A stretch of DNA of 64,000 bases. Origin: Burkholderiales bacterium (GTDB lineage: Bacteria > Pseudomonadota > Gammaproteobacteria > Burkholderiales > Burkholderiaceae_C). Of this stretch, positions 54,587-62,952 are shown piece after piece. The stretch spans positions 310,001-374,000 of the forward strand of contig JADJCH010000063.1 in the NCBI GenBank assembly GCA_016703325.1. The letters are read 5' to 3'. The first letter of the stretch is position 1, and each line of letters begins with the position of its first letter. Under the pieces are notes generated by a model that saw only the letters and a program-made list of their open reading frames with translations, had not been told where the DNA came from and searched no databases. The position numbers and the translations under genes are program-made.

Positions 54587-55384
54587 ATGACGACCCAATT
54601 GATGTTTTATGACTCAGCCGTTCCTGTCTCGAGCAAGCGCCATGTCGGTCTGTCCGTGAAGGCGGGGGAGCAATATGACTTCGCGCGCAAGGTCAGTTCG
54701 GTGCCGCTGACTGCGGCGGAAATGCGTCCGGCGGCAGCCGAGTATGTCGTGGTGTTTGCAGGCCAGGGCGAAACCGTGATGCCGGTGGTCATTCTCGGCG
54801 TCGAGGCAAACCAGAATCTCTATGTCAAGGACGATGGAGGCTGGGATTCCACTTATGTGCCCGCCTTTGTTCGTCGATATCCCTTTGTGTTCGCGGCAAG
54901 CCAGGACGGCAAGAGTTTCACCCTGTGCATCGACGAGGCCTTCAGTGGCTGCAATCGAGAGGGCCGCGGCGAACAATTGTTCGATATTGAAGGCGTTCGC
55001 ACCCAATACCTTGAAACGGTGCTGAACTTCGTCAAGGGTTACCAGGTGCAGCACCAGCGCACCCAAGCCTTGTGCAAGCGGCTGGTGGAGCTTGGCCTGC
55101 TCGAGCCGGTGCAAGCCCGCTTCACCCTGCCGGGTGGTGTTCGCCGGGGGCTGACAGGCTTCATGGCGGTCAATCGCACCAAGCTGAAGGCGCTGAGCCG
55201 GGAAACGCTGGCCGACATGGCCGTCAGCGACGAACTGGAACTGATTTATCTCCACCTGCAATCGATGCTCAATTTCAAGCATTTGTTGCAACGAGCGGGT
55301 GCGGTTTCAAATGAAGCGCCCGCAGTGCAAGGTGAAGAATCTTCGGCCGAAGGCGAAGGCGAAACGGCACCGCTCGCCAACTGA
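54587..55384 (+). CDS. SapC-family protein
   Basis: 265 residues, the full length of the SapC family (named after a gene of the Campylobacter fetus S-layer locus). Diagnostic stretches are AAEYVVVFAG, the PVVILG...NLYVKDDGGWDSTYVP region, FVRRYPFVFA, FTLCIDEAF and RGEQLFD, with a C-terminal DELELIYLHLQSM. No signal peptide or membrane segment is seen, so it is probably cytoplasmic; its biochemical role is unknown. Start at the ATG at 54587 with GGAG eight bases upstream. It is divergent from the giant gene and is closed by a hairpin, so it is a single-gene unit. Its codons use A/T in third positions more often than those of its neighbours. A role in biogenesis of the megaprotein is suggested by position and by the S-layer link of the family. 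Confidence 0.85.
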   Translation: MTTQLMFYDSAVPVSSKRHVGLSVKAGEQYDFARKVSSVPLTAAEMRPAAAEYVVVFAGQGETVMPVVILGVEANQNLYVKDDGGWDSTYVPAFVRRYPFVFAASQDGKSFTLCIDEAFSGCNREGRGEQLFDIEGVRTQYLETVLNFVKGYQVQHQRTQALCKRLVELGLLEPVQARFTLPGGVRRGLTGFMAVNRTKLKALSRETLADMAVSDELELIYLHLQSMLNFKHLLQRAGAVSNEAPAVQGEESSAEGEGETAPLAN

Positions 55385-55392
55385 GACCGGGC

Positions 55393-55436
55393 CCCGGCAC
55401 CGCTGCACCACCTGCCAGGGTGGTGCGCGTGCCGGG
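55393..55436 (+). terminator. Hairpin terminator after sapC
   Basis: A long stem made of CCCGGCAC (55393-55400) with GTGCCGGG (55429-55436) and CACCACC (55406-55412) with GGTGGTG (55419-55425), followed by TTT. It begins nine bases past the sapC stop. It should separate sapC transcription from the export operon. Confidence 0.6.
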
Positions 55437-55962
55437 TTTCGGCAACGGCGCTGGCGGGTCGACGGCGCGGGCCCATGGGCCATTGCAGGTCGCCTTCGTG
55501 AATCTGCAGGGGGTCGTCAGTCATGCGCATGGCCCAGGCCGTCTGGGCAGGCCCATGACCGTCAGCTTGCACCATTCTCAGCGGCACCCCGCTGGCGACG
55601 GATGGCTCGCACAGGGTCAACCTGACACACAGGCGGCGCCTCTTCAGTCTGGATGCATGGCAGCCACGGGTTTTCGCCAGGGCTGCTGTCGATGCCCTTG
55701 CGCGCGGCCGGCAGCGCCGACCGGTCGCTGGCGCAGCGCCGACCGGACTGATGAAGACAGAAACTGTGAAGCTGCTCTAATGATGTGTGGATTCGATGCG
55801 CGATGTCGTGAAACAGGACCGTCGGCCCGACGCCATGGCTGACTGCCAACCGGCGCCCGTGGCGGCTGCAGCCCCAGCCAGCGCAGCGCGCGGCAGCCAC
55901 TGCGCCGCCGGCAGCCTGCCCTGGCGTGCCGGCCAATCCTGAGCCGATTCGGCCCGACGCCG
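55437..55962. other. Spacer before the export operon, no gene seen
   Basis: The stretch between the sapC terminator and the GAF/HlyD gene. The open frame at 55420-55842 codes a low-complexity Arg/Gly/Pro-rich sequence with no family resemblance and is not accepted. A 14-base direct repeat, GCAGCGCCGACCGG, lies at 55711-55724 and 55733-55746 (22-base period). It is just upstream of the most A+T-rich part (55750-55800), which is the best candidate for the operon promoter. Confidence 0.4.
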
Positions 55963-57828
55963 ATGTCAGCCCCTGTTCATTCCGACAGTGACGTGCCCCG
56001 CGCGGGCAGCGACCTGTCTGCCTGGGGCCGGTTTGCATCGCCCCGCGACCATGCCGAGTTCTTTGATGCATGGCTGTCGCTGCTGGCGGCGCGCATCCCA
56101 CGGTCGCTGGCTGCCGTGCTGCTGGCACGTGACCGGGCAGAGGGTGCCTTCACCGTGGCGGCGGTCTGGCCCGACCCCCGCCGCGACATGCAGTACCTCT
56201 CGCCCGTGGCGCAGAAGGCGCTTCGCAGCCGCGAAGGCGTGGTCGCCGCACCCGGCGGCGAAACGCCCCCCCTGGCCGACGGCGCCGCCCATGTCGGCTA
56301 CCCGGTCGAGGTGGCCGGGCTGTTGTGCGCGGCCGTGGTCTTCGATCTCGGCCCCGGGCCGGTGGCTGGCCTGCAGGAGGCGCTGCGCGACATCCATTGG
56401 GCGGCTGCCTGGCTGACCGACCACTTCCGCACGCAGGCGATGGCCGAGCGGGAAGCCGATCTGGCACGGGCCGCGCTGTTCAATGAAACCCTGGCCACGG
56501 CCATGCAGCACCATCGGCTGCAGCCGTCGGCGCTGTCGGTCGTGAATGAACTGGCGCAGCGCCTGCGCTGCGACCGGGTCTCGGCAGGCTTCGAGGCTGC
56601 CGGCCAGGTGGTGCCGCTGGTGATGTCCAACACGGCCACGTTCGATGCGCGGTCCGACCTGGTGCGCTGGGTGGGTGCGGCGATGGACGAGGTGCTGGAT
56701 CTGGGCGTGCCGGTGCAGTTGCCCGCGCCGGACGCTGAACCGCTGGCCGGGCTGGCACACGCCGACAGCGCGCGCCAGATGGGCGTGGTGGCCATGCTGT
56801 CGGTGCCCGTGCGCGCGCAGGGGCAGACCATCGGCGTGCTGACGCTGGAGCGCATCGCCGGCCCGGCATTCACCCAGGATGAAGCCAGCGCAGCCGCGTC
56901 GCTGGGCGTGCTGCTGGGACCCTACTGGGGCCAGCAGCGGGCCAATGAGCGTGGCACGCTGGCGCAACTGCGCGCGGCCACGCTGGCGGGCATGCGCGAA
57001 CTCACCGGCCCGCAGCGCCCCGGGCTGAAGCTGGGCGGCTTGCTGGCAGCCCTGTTGCTGGCTGTCGTGGCGCTCTGGGAGACCGACTACCGTGTCTCGG
57101 CGCGCACGGTGGTCGAAGGCTCGACCCAGATCGCGGCGGTGGCGCCTTTCGACGGGTTCGTCTCCGAGGGCCTGGTGCGTGCCGGCGACACCGTGCGCAG
57201 GGGCCAGCCGCTGGCGCGCCTGGACAACCGCGACCTGCTCCTGGAACGCTCACGCTGGCTGGCCGAACGGGAACAACTGCTGCGCCGCTACCAGGTGGCC
57301 CAGGCCCAGGCCGACCGTGCGGCCATGGGCGTGCTGGCGGCCCAGGTCAACCAGGCCGAAGCCCAGCTGGCGCTGGCTGAAGAGCGGCTGTCGCGCACCA
57401 CGCTGGTGGCGCCCTTCGACGGCGTGGTGGTGTCGGGCGATCTCAGCCAGCAGATCGGGTCGCCGCTGCAGACCGGGCAGACGCTGTTCGAGCTGGCGCC
57501 GCTGCAGGGCTTCCGCGTCATGATGCAGGTCGACGACCGCGACATCGCAGGCCTGGAACTGGGGCAGCGCGGTGAGTTGGTGCTGTCGGGCCTGCCTGAC
57601 CGCAAGCTGCCGATCAGCGTCAAGCGCATCACGCCGGTGGCCACGCAGCAGGACGGGCGCAATGTCTTCGCCGTCGAAGCCGCCATCGACGCCACGGCGG
57701 GTGCCGCGTTGCGCCCCGGCATGCAGGGCATCGGCAAGGTGGCGGTGGGCCAGCGCAGCCTGCTGTGGATCTGGACCCACGGCTTCGTCGACTGGCTGCG
57801 CCTGACGTTGTGGAACTGGTCGCCCTGA
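55963..57828 (+). CDS. GAF-domain/HlyD-type membrane-fusion protein
   Basis: 621 residues. The N-terminal half has no signal peptide and holds one degenerate (about 25-155) and one clearer GAF-like domain (about 180-320, with RLRCDRVSAGF, VVAMLSVPV and GVLTLERI), so it should be cytoplasmic. One membrane segment follows (357-372, LGGLLAALLLAVVALW). The periplasmic part has the two half-lipoyl motifs of HlyD proteins (APFDGFVSEGLVRAGDTVRRGQ cut short here, and APFDGVVVSGDLSQQIGSPL), split by a coiled coil (about 425-470), and a beta-barrel. The end is Trp-rich (LLWIWTHGFVDWLRL). This is the first gene of the operon; the next start lies 10 bases after its stop. The GAF part could sense a small molecule or a partner. 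The start has a poor ribosome-binding site. Confidence 0.82.
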   Translation: MSAPVHSDSDVPRAGSDLSAWGRFASPRDHAEFFDAWLSLLAARIPRSLAAVLLARDRAEGAFTVAAVWPDPRRDMQYLSPVAQKALRSREGVVAAPGGETPPLADGAAHVGYPVEVAGLLCAAVVFDLGPGPVAGLQEALRDIHWAAAWLTDHFRTQAMAEREADLARAALFNETLATAMQHHRLQPSALSVVNELAQRLRCDRVSAGFEAAGQVVPLVMSNTATFDARSDLVRWVGAAMDEVLDLGVPVQLPAPDAEPLAGLAHADSARQMGVVAMLSVPVRAQGQTIGVLTLERIAGPAFTQDEASAAASLGVLLGPYWGQQRANERGTLAQLRAATLAGMRELTGPQRPGLKLGGLLAALLLAVVALWETDYRVSARTVVEGSTQIAAVAPFDGFVSEGLVRAGDTVRRGQPLARLDNRDLLLERSRWLAEREQLLRRYQVAQAQADRAAMGVLAAQVNQAEAQLALAEERLSRTTLVAPFDGVVVSGDLSQQIGSPLQTGQTLFELAPLQGFRVMMQVDDRDIAGLELGQRGELVLSGLPDRKLPISVKRITPVATQQDGRNVFAVEAAIDATAGAALRPGMQGIGKVAVGQRSLLWIWTHGFVDWLRLTLWNWSP

Positions 57829-57838
57829 GGCCGTGGCC

Positions 57839-59992
57839 ATGCGGGACGCCCCACTCGAAAGCAATCTCTGGTACCGGGTGGCGGACCTGCGCCCCCGCCT
57901 GGTGGCGCGGGCGCGCCTGCACCGCCACCTGTACCGCGGCCGCGTCTGGTACCTGCTGCAAGACCCGGCCACCGGCCGCGTGCACCGGTTCACGCCAGCC
58001 GCACGCCTGGTGCTGGCGGCGATGGACGGCCAGCGCAGCGTGCGCGACCTGTGGGCCATCGCCACCAGCAAGCTCGGCGACGACGCACCGACGCAGGACG
58101 ATCTGATCCAACTGCTGGGGCAGTTGCACGGCGCCGATCTGCTGGCCACCGATGTGCCCCCCGACGCCCTGGAGCTCTTCGACCGCGGCCAGCGCGAGGC
58201 GCGCGCCAAGCGCCGCCGGTCGTGGATCAATCCCATGGCCATCCGGCTGCCGCTGTGGGACCCCGGGCGCTTTCTCGACCGCCACGCCGCTGTCTGCCGC
58301 ATGTTGTGGAGCCGGGGGGCGGGCCTGCTGTGGCTGGCCGTGGTGCTGCCGGCCCTGATGCTGCTGCCCGCGCAGTGGGGAGAGCTCACCGGCAACCTGT
58401 CCGACCGCGTGCTGCAGGCCGACAACCTGCTGCTGATCGTGCTGGTGTTTCCGCTGATCAAGGCGCTGCACGAGATGGGCCACGCCACCGCCACGCGTGC
58501 GGCCGGTGGCGAGGTGCATGACATGGGGCTGATGCTGCTGGTGCTGATGCCGGTGCCGTATGTGGACGCATCGGCCGCCAACGTGCTGCGCTCGCGCTGG
58601 CAGCGGGCCATGATCGGCGCCGCGGGCATGGTCACCGAGCTGTTCTTCGCCGCGCTGGCCTTCTATGCCTGGCTGCTGATGGAGCCCGGCTTCGTGCGTG
58701 CCGTGTGCTTCAACATCATGTTCGTGGCCGGCGTGTCGACCCTGCTCTTCAACGGCAACCCGCTGCTGCGCTACGACGCCTACTACATCCTGGCCGACCT
58801 GGTGGAACTGCCCAACCTGGCGGCACAGTCGGCCCGCTACTGGGGCTACCTGCTCAAGCGCTACCTGTTCCGGCTGCGCGACATGGAATCGCCGGCGCAG
58901 ACGCTGTCCGAACGGCTGTGGTTCGGCTGCTACGGCATCACCTCGGCGGTCTACCGGGTGTTCATTGCGCTGGCCATCGCCATCTTCATCGGCACCCAGT
59001 TCTTCTTCTTCGGCGTGCTGCTGGCGATCTGGGCCGTGGTCATGATGACGGTCGTCCCGGTGGGCAAGGCGCTGAAGGCGCTGGCGGCCGTGCCCGAGAC
59101 GCGTGAACGCGGCGGCCGGGTCTGGGGCACGGCGCTGGCCTGCCTGGCCTTGATCGTGGGCGTGATCGGTTTCCTGCCGCTGCCGAACCGCACCGTGGCG
59201 CAGGGCGTGGTCTGGCTGCCCGAGCAGTCGATCGTGCGTGCCGGCTCGCCTGGGTTCTTCCGTGCCTTCGAGACGGCGCCTGGTACGGCGGTGGAGCCCG
59301 GCACCTTGCTGGCGCGCAGCGTCGACACGGCGCTGGATGCCGAACTGCGGCTGCTGCAGGCGCGTGTGGCCGAACTGGAGGCCAACTACGCGGCCGAGTT
59401 CGTGGCCGACCGCGCACGGGCCGAGATCGTGCGAGACCAACTGCAGCATGCGCAAGCCGCACTGGAACGCGTGCGCCAGCGCGCCCAGGGGCTGGTGGTC
59501 GCGGCGTCCACGCGCGGCCGGTTCACTGCGCCCTTGGCGAACGACATGCCCGGCCGCTACCTGCAGCAAGGCAATGTCATCGGCTATGTGCTCGGCGATG
59601 CAGCGCCGGTGGTGCGCGTGGTGCTCGAACAGGCTGCCGTCGACGACGTGGCCAGCGGCACCCACGAGGTGCTGGTGCGCCGCGCCAGCGAACTGGGCCA
59701 GATCTGGCCCGGACGTGTGGTGCGGCAGGTGCCGGCCGCGCTGGACGAGGTGCCCAGCGCCGCGTTCACGCCAACGGGTGGCGGCAACATCGCCACCGAC
59801 CCCCGCGACCCCAAGGGCCTGCGCACGCTGGAGAAGGTGTTCCAGCTCGATGTCGAGGTCGACACCCTGGTCGGCCGCGAGCTGCGTTACGGCGAGCGGG
59901 TGCACCTTCGGTTCGCCCACGAACCGGCGCCGCTGGCCGCCCAGTTGTGGCCACCACTGCGCCGGCTGTTCCTGCGCCACTTCAGCGTCTGA
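57839..59992 (+). CDS. PqqD-like/M50-peptidase-like/HlyD fusion membrane protein
   Basis: 717 residues. A PqqD-like winged helix occupies about 15-105 (LRPRLVARARLHRH, YLLQDPATGRVHRF). A polytopic region then has the zinc motif HEMGH at 211-215, and the second family motif NGNPLLRYDAYYILADLVEL at 305-324, with D313 the likely third ligand. C-terminal is an HlyD-like part with a coiled coil (about 495-545) and barrel. This is the architecture of the proteins annotated as putative peptide zinc metalloprotease, found in peptide-export clusters. It may cleave a leader or may be a non-proteolytic channel partner. Start at the ATG at 57839 (TGAGG eight bases upstream) rather than the GTG at 57833. 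It is followed after 5 bases by the SecA-like gene. Confidence 0.83.
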   Translation: MRDAPLESNLWYRVADLRPRLVARARLHRHLYRGRVWYLLQDPATGRVHRFTPAARLVLAAMDGQRSVRDLWAIATSKLGDDAPTQDDLIQLLGQLHGADLLATDVPPDALELFDRGQREARAKRRRSWINPMAIRLPLWDPGRFLDRHAAVCRMLWSRGAGLLWLAVVLPALMLLPAQWGELTGNLSDRVLQADNLLLIVLVFPLIKALHEMGHATATRAAGGEVHDMGLMLLVLMPVPYVDASAANVLRSRWQRAMIGAAGMVTELFFAALAFYAWLLMEPGFVRAVCFNIMFVAGVSTLLFNGNPLLRYDAYYILADLVELPNLAAQSARYWGYLLKRYLFRLRDMESPAQTLSERLWFGCYGITSAVYRVFIALAIAIFIGTQFFFFGVLLAIWAVVMMTVVPVGKALKALAAVPETRERGGRVWGTALACLALIVGVIGFLPLPNRTVAQGVVWLPEQSIVRAGSPGFFRAFETAPGTAVEPGTLLARSVDTALDAELRLLQARVAELEANYAAEFVADRARAEIVRDQLQHAQAALERVRQRAQGLVVAASTRGRFTAPLANDMPGRYLQQGNVIGYVLGDAAPVVRVVLEQAAVDDVASGTHEVLVRRASELGQIWPGRVVRQVPAALDEVPSAAFTPTGGGNIATDPRDPKGLRTLEKVFQLDVEVDTLVGRELRYGERVHLRFAHEPAPLAAQLWPPLRRLFLRHFSV

Positions 59993-59997
59993 GCGCG

Positions 59998-62067
59998 ATG
60001 TCGGAAGCGCTGCTGCTGCGACTCGATCCGGGTGACCTGGCCAGCGGCCGGCCGTATGTCGAGCGCGACGAGCGCCCGCCGGCCTGGCACGACGAGCTGG
60101 CACTGGGCCTGTGGCACGGGGTGGCGCGCCCGGCGTGGCGGCAGTTCAGCGGCCATTCCGCAGGCGCCAGGCGGGTGGTGGCGCTGACGCGGTCGCACGA
60201 GGCCGAGATGGCGGCGCTGGACGACACCGGGCTGCGCACCCGCGCCGCAGCACTGCGGCATGCATTGCGCCGCAGCCACTTCGGTGCCGCGCCCACGGCG
60301 CAGTTCTTCGCCCTGCTGCGCGAGGTGGCCACGCGTGTGCTGGGCAAGCGCCACTACGACAGCCAGGTGCATGCCGGGTGGCTGTTGCTGCAGGGCGCCC
60401 TGGTGGAGATGGCCACCGGCGAGGGCAAGACCTTTGCCGCCACGCTGCCGGTGTGCGCGGCGGCGCTGGTCGGATTGCCGGTGCATGTCGTCACGGTCAA
60501 CGACTACCTCGCGGCACGCGATGCAGAGGCCATGGGGCCGCTGTACGCCTTCTTCGGCCTGCGCTGCGGTGCCATCGTGCATGCGCTGACGCGGGAGCAG
60601 CGCCGCGCCATCTATGGCGGCGACATCACCTACGCCAGCAACAAGGAGCTGACCTTCGACTACCTGCGCGACCGCACGGCCCTGGGCGACCGCGCCAGCC
60701 CCTTGCACCGCGCCGTGGCGCAAGGCTCCGCTGCGCCAGACGTCGGTGAACCGGCGACGGTGCTGCGCGGGCTGGCATTCGCCATCGTGGACGAAGCCGA
60801 CAGCGTCTTCATCGACGAAGCGCGCACACCGCTCATCCTGTCGGCCACGCTCCCCGGCAGCCAGCACCGTGCGCTGACAGGCTGGGCACTGGCCTTTGCC
60901 GCCAACCTGCGCCACGGCATCGACTTCGAGGTCGAACGCGCCCTGATGCGCGTGCGCCTGACCGACGCGGCGCGCGACCGCATCGAGTCGCTGGTCCGGC
61001 AGCCCGGACGCGCCGAGGTCGCTGCGGAGGTGATGCACCCCGGCGAGACCGCCCCACCGGCCGACGCCACGCGGCGCAACTGCACGGAGGCGGTGACGCA
61101 GGCGCTCTCGGCGCTGTGGCTCTACCACCGGGACCAGCAGTACGTGGTGGTGGAGGGCAAGGTGCAGATCGTCGACGAGTCCACCGGCCGGGTGATGGCC
61201 GACCGTGCCTGGGAGCGCGGCCTGCATCAGATGATCGAGGCCAAGGAGGGGCTGGACGCCTCTGGCGAGCGGGTGACGCTGGCGCGCATCACCTACCAGC
61301 GCTTCTTCCGGCGCTACCTGCGCCTGGCGGGCATGACCGGCACGGCCACCGAGGTGGCCGCCGAGATCGGCCGCGTCTACGGCCTGCCGGTGTGGCGCGT
61401 GCCGCTGCACCGCGCCTCGCAGGCACGCCGGGCCCCGCCGCGCTGCCTGCGCAACAGCGCTGCGCGCTGGGAGGCCGTGGTCGACAGCGTGCGCGAACAC
61501 GCGCTGAAGCAAGGGCGGCCGGTCCTGGTCGGCACGCGCACGGTGCTGGCGTCTGAGCAACTGTCCGCGTACCTGCACGCGGCGAAGATTCCACACGTGG
61601 TGCTGAACGCCAAGCACGACCAGGACGAAGCGCTCGTCGTGGCGCGCGCGGGCGCGCCAGGCATGGTGACTGTGGCCACCAACATGGCCGGCCGCGGCAC
61701 CGACATTGCGCTGGGGCCTGGCGTGGCCGAACGCGGCGGGCTGCACGTCATCCTGAGCGAGTACCACGAGTCCGCGCGCATCGACCGCCAGCTGTTCGGC
61801 CGCGCCGCACGGCAGGGCGATCCGGGCAGCGGCGAGGCGCTTGTCACGGTCGACGACGAACTCTTTCGCGTGCACGCGCCTGTGCTCACGGCACTGGCCA
61901 GGCAGTGGATGGTGCTTTTCAATGCCCTGCCAGCGCCGATGCTGTGGCTGCTGCGCCGGGTTTCGCAGGCATCCGTCGAGGCACGCAGCCGCAGTGCACG
62001 CGCGGCCAGCCTGAAGCAGGACCGCCGGTTGGCGGCTGTCCTGGCCTTTTCCGGGAGAGGAGAATGA
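59998..62067 (+). CDS. SecA-like ATPase, shortened accessory paralogue
   Basis: 689 residues against about 900 in housekeeping SecA. The motor is complete: Walker A ATGEGKT at 139-145; VTVNDYLAARDAE; Walker B and the signature VDEADSVFIDEARTPLI at 264-280; AGMTGTATE near 445; HDQDEALVVARAG and TVATNMAGRGTDIAL near 540-572; and GRAARQGDPGS near 601-611 (GRAGRQGDPGS in SecA). The preprotein-crosslinking region (about 285-370) is smaller than usual. After the second motor domain only about 65 basic residues remain, so most of the helical scaffold/wing region and the SEC-C zinc-binding tail are missing. The first 60 residues are unlike SecA. It is flanked by HlyD-type genes with a 4-base overlap downstream, which points to a dedicated export role. 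Confidence 0.9.
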   Translation: MSEALLLRLDPGDLASGRPYVERDERPPAWHDELALGLWHGVARPAWRQFSGHSAGARRVVALTRSHEAEMAALDDTGLRTRAAALRHALRRSHFGAAPTAQFFALLREVATRVLGKRHYDSQVHAGWLLLQGALVEMATGEGKTFAATLPVCAAALVGLPVHVVTVNDYLAARDAEAMGPLYAFFGLRCGAIVHALTREQRRAIYGGDITYASNKELTFDYLRDRTALGDRASPLHRAVAQGSAAPDVGEPATVLRGLAFAIVDEADSVFIDEARTPLILSATLPGSQHRALTGWALAFAANLRHGIDFEVERALMRVRLTDAARDRIESLVRQPGRAEVAAEVMHPGETAPPADATRRNCTEAVTQALSALWLYHRDQQYVVVEGKVQIVDESTGRVMADRAWERGLHQMIEAKEGLDASGERVTLARITYQRFFRRYLRLAGMTGTATEVAAEIGRVYGLPVWRVPLHRASQARRAPPRCLRNSAARWEAVVDSVREHALKQGRPVLVGTRTVLASEQLSAYLHAAKIPHVVLNAKHDQDEALVVARAGAPGMVTVATNMAGRGTDIALGPGVAERGGLHVILSEYHESARIDRQLFGRAARQGDPGSGEALVTVDDELFRVHAPVLTALARQWMVLFNALPAPMLWLLRRVSQASVEARSRSARAASLKQDRRLAAVLAFSGRGE

Positions 62068-62939
62068 AGTTGCTCTACAGGATGGCGCTGAGCGCCTGCT
62101 TGGCGGCCGTGTTGCCGGTGGCGGCCCAGACGATGCCTGCTGCGCGCCCGGCGGCAGCGGGCGCGAACGGCGGCTTCGATTGCCTGCTGGAACCCTGGCA
62201 GGTCATTGAAGTGCGGTCGGCGACGGACGGCGTCATTGCCAGCATCAGCGTCAGCCGTGGCGACACCTTCCGCCGTGGCCAGGTGCTGGTGGAACTGCAG
62301 TCCCAGAGCGAAAAGCTGACCGTCGACCTGGCACGCATGCGCAGCAAGCTGCAAGGCCAGGTGGCGGCCGTGGAGAGCCGCATCGACTACGCCGGCAAGC
62401 GCCTCGCCCGCCTGGCTGACCTGGAGCGGGACAACTTCGCGTCGCCGCAGGCGCGCGAGGAAGCCGACGCCGAAAAGCGGCTGGCCGAAGCCGAATTGAA
62501 GTCGGCCCTGGAAAGCCGTGAACTCGCCAAACTGGAATTGCTGCAGGCCCAGGAGCAGTTGGCGCTGCGCACCGTGGTGGCCCCGTTTTCGGGCATCGTC
62601 GTCGACCGCATGCTCAACGTCGGTGAAATCGCCGAGGCGGGCAGTGGCCGCAAGCCGGTTCTGAAGGTGGCGCAGATCGACCCGATGCGTGCCGACGTCG
62701 TGCTGCCCGCCGCGCTGTTCGGCCAGGTCAAGGTGGGCACCCGGGCTGAAGTGCGGGCGCACGTGGGTGGGAGCCAGCATTCGGCCGTGGTGCGCAGCGT
62801 CGACCGCATCATCGATGCCGCAAGCGGCACCTTCGTGGCCCGCCTGGAGGTGCCGAATGCGGGCAGCCAGGTGCCCGGCGGGTCGCGTTGCTCAGCCGTG
62901 ATCAACGGCGTGTCGTCGCCTGCCAGCCAGCGGCCCTGA
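62064..62939 (+). CDS. Periplasmic HlyD-type adaptor protein
   Basis: 291 residues with a signal peptide (about 1-24, KLLYRMALSACLAAVLPVAA). A short N-terminal part with FDCLLEPWQ leads into a half-lipoyl motif (ATDGVIASISVSRGDTFRRG). A coiled-coil hairpin follows (about 75-165, with ESRIDYAGKRLARLADLERD). The second half-lipoyl motif is APFSGIVVDRMLNVGEIAEA, then a beta-barrel (about 210-275). The ATG at 62064 overlaps the SecA-like stop (ATGA), and GGGAGAGGAG lies just upstream. It lacks a membrane anchor, so it is probably the soluble or outer adaptor of the complex, docking on an outer-membrane channel that is not in this window. It is the last gene of the operon. Confidence 0.86.
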   Translation: MKLLYRMALSACLAAVLPVAAQTMPAARPAAAGANGGFDCLLEPWQVIEVRSATDGVIASISVSRGDTFRRGQVLVELQSQSEKLTVDLARMRSKLQGQVAAVESRIDYAGKRLARLADLERDNFASPQAREEADAEKRLAEAELKSALESRELAKLELLQAQEQLALRTVVAPFSGIVVDRMLNVGEIAEAGSGRKPVLKVAQIDPMRADVVLPAALFGQVKVGTRAEVRAHVGGSQHSAVVRSVDRIIDAASGTFVARLEVPNAGSQVPGGSRCSAVINGVSSPASQRP

Positions 62940-62952
62940 GGCGCTGGCTGGC
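62922..62952 (+). terminator. Hairpin overlapping the end of the export operon
   Basis: A perfect 11-base inverted repeat, GCCAGCCAGCG (62922-62932) and CGCTGGCTGGC (62942-62952), with a 9-base loop that contains the stop codon of the adaptor gene. There is no T-tract. It probably marks the 3' end of the operon transcript. Confidence 0.5.

Noticed and set aside
55420..55842. A 140-codon gene between sapC and the export operon
   Set aside because: The translation is low-complexity Arg/Gly/Pro/Ser-rich, starts inside the sapC terminator hairpin and resembles nothing known.
57833..57838. GTG at 57833 as the start of the M50-like protein
   Set aside because: The Shine-Dalgarno-like TGAGG would be only two bases away; the ATG at 57839 has proper spacing.
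59998..62067. The housekeeping secA gene
   Set aside because: It is too short, lacks most of the C-terminal scaffold and the zinc-binding tail, and lies in an adaptor operon rather than in a cell-division or translation context.
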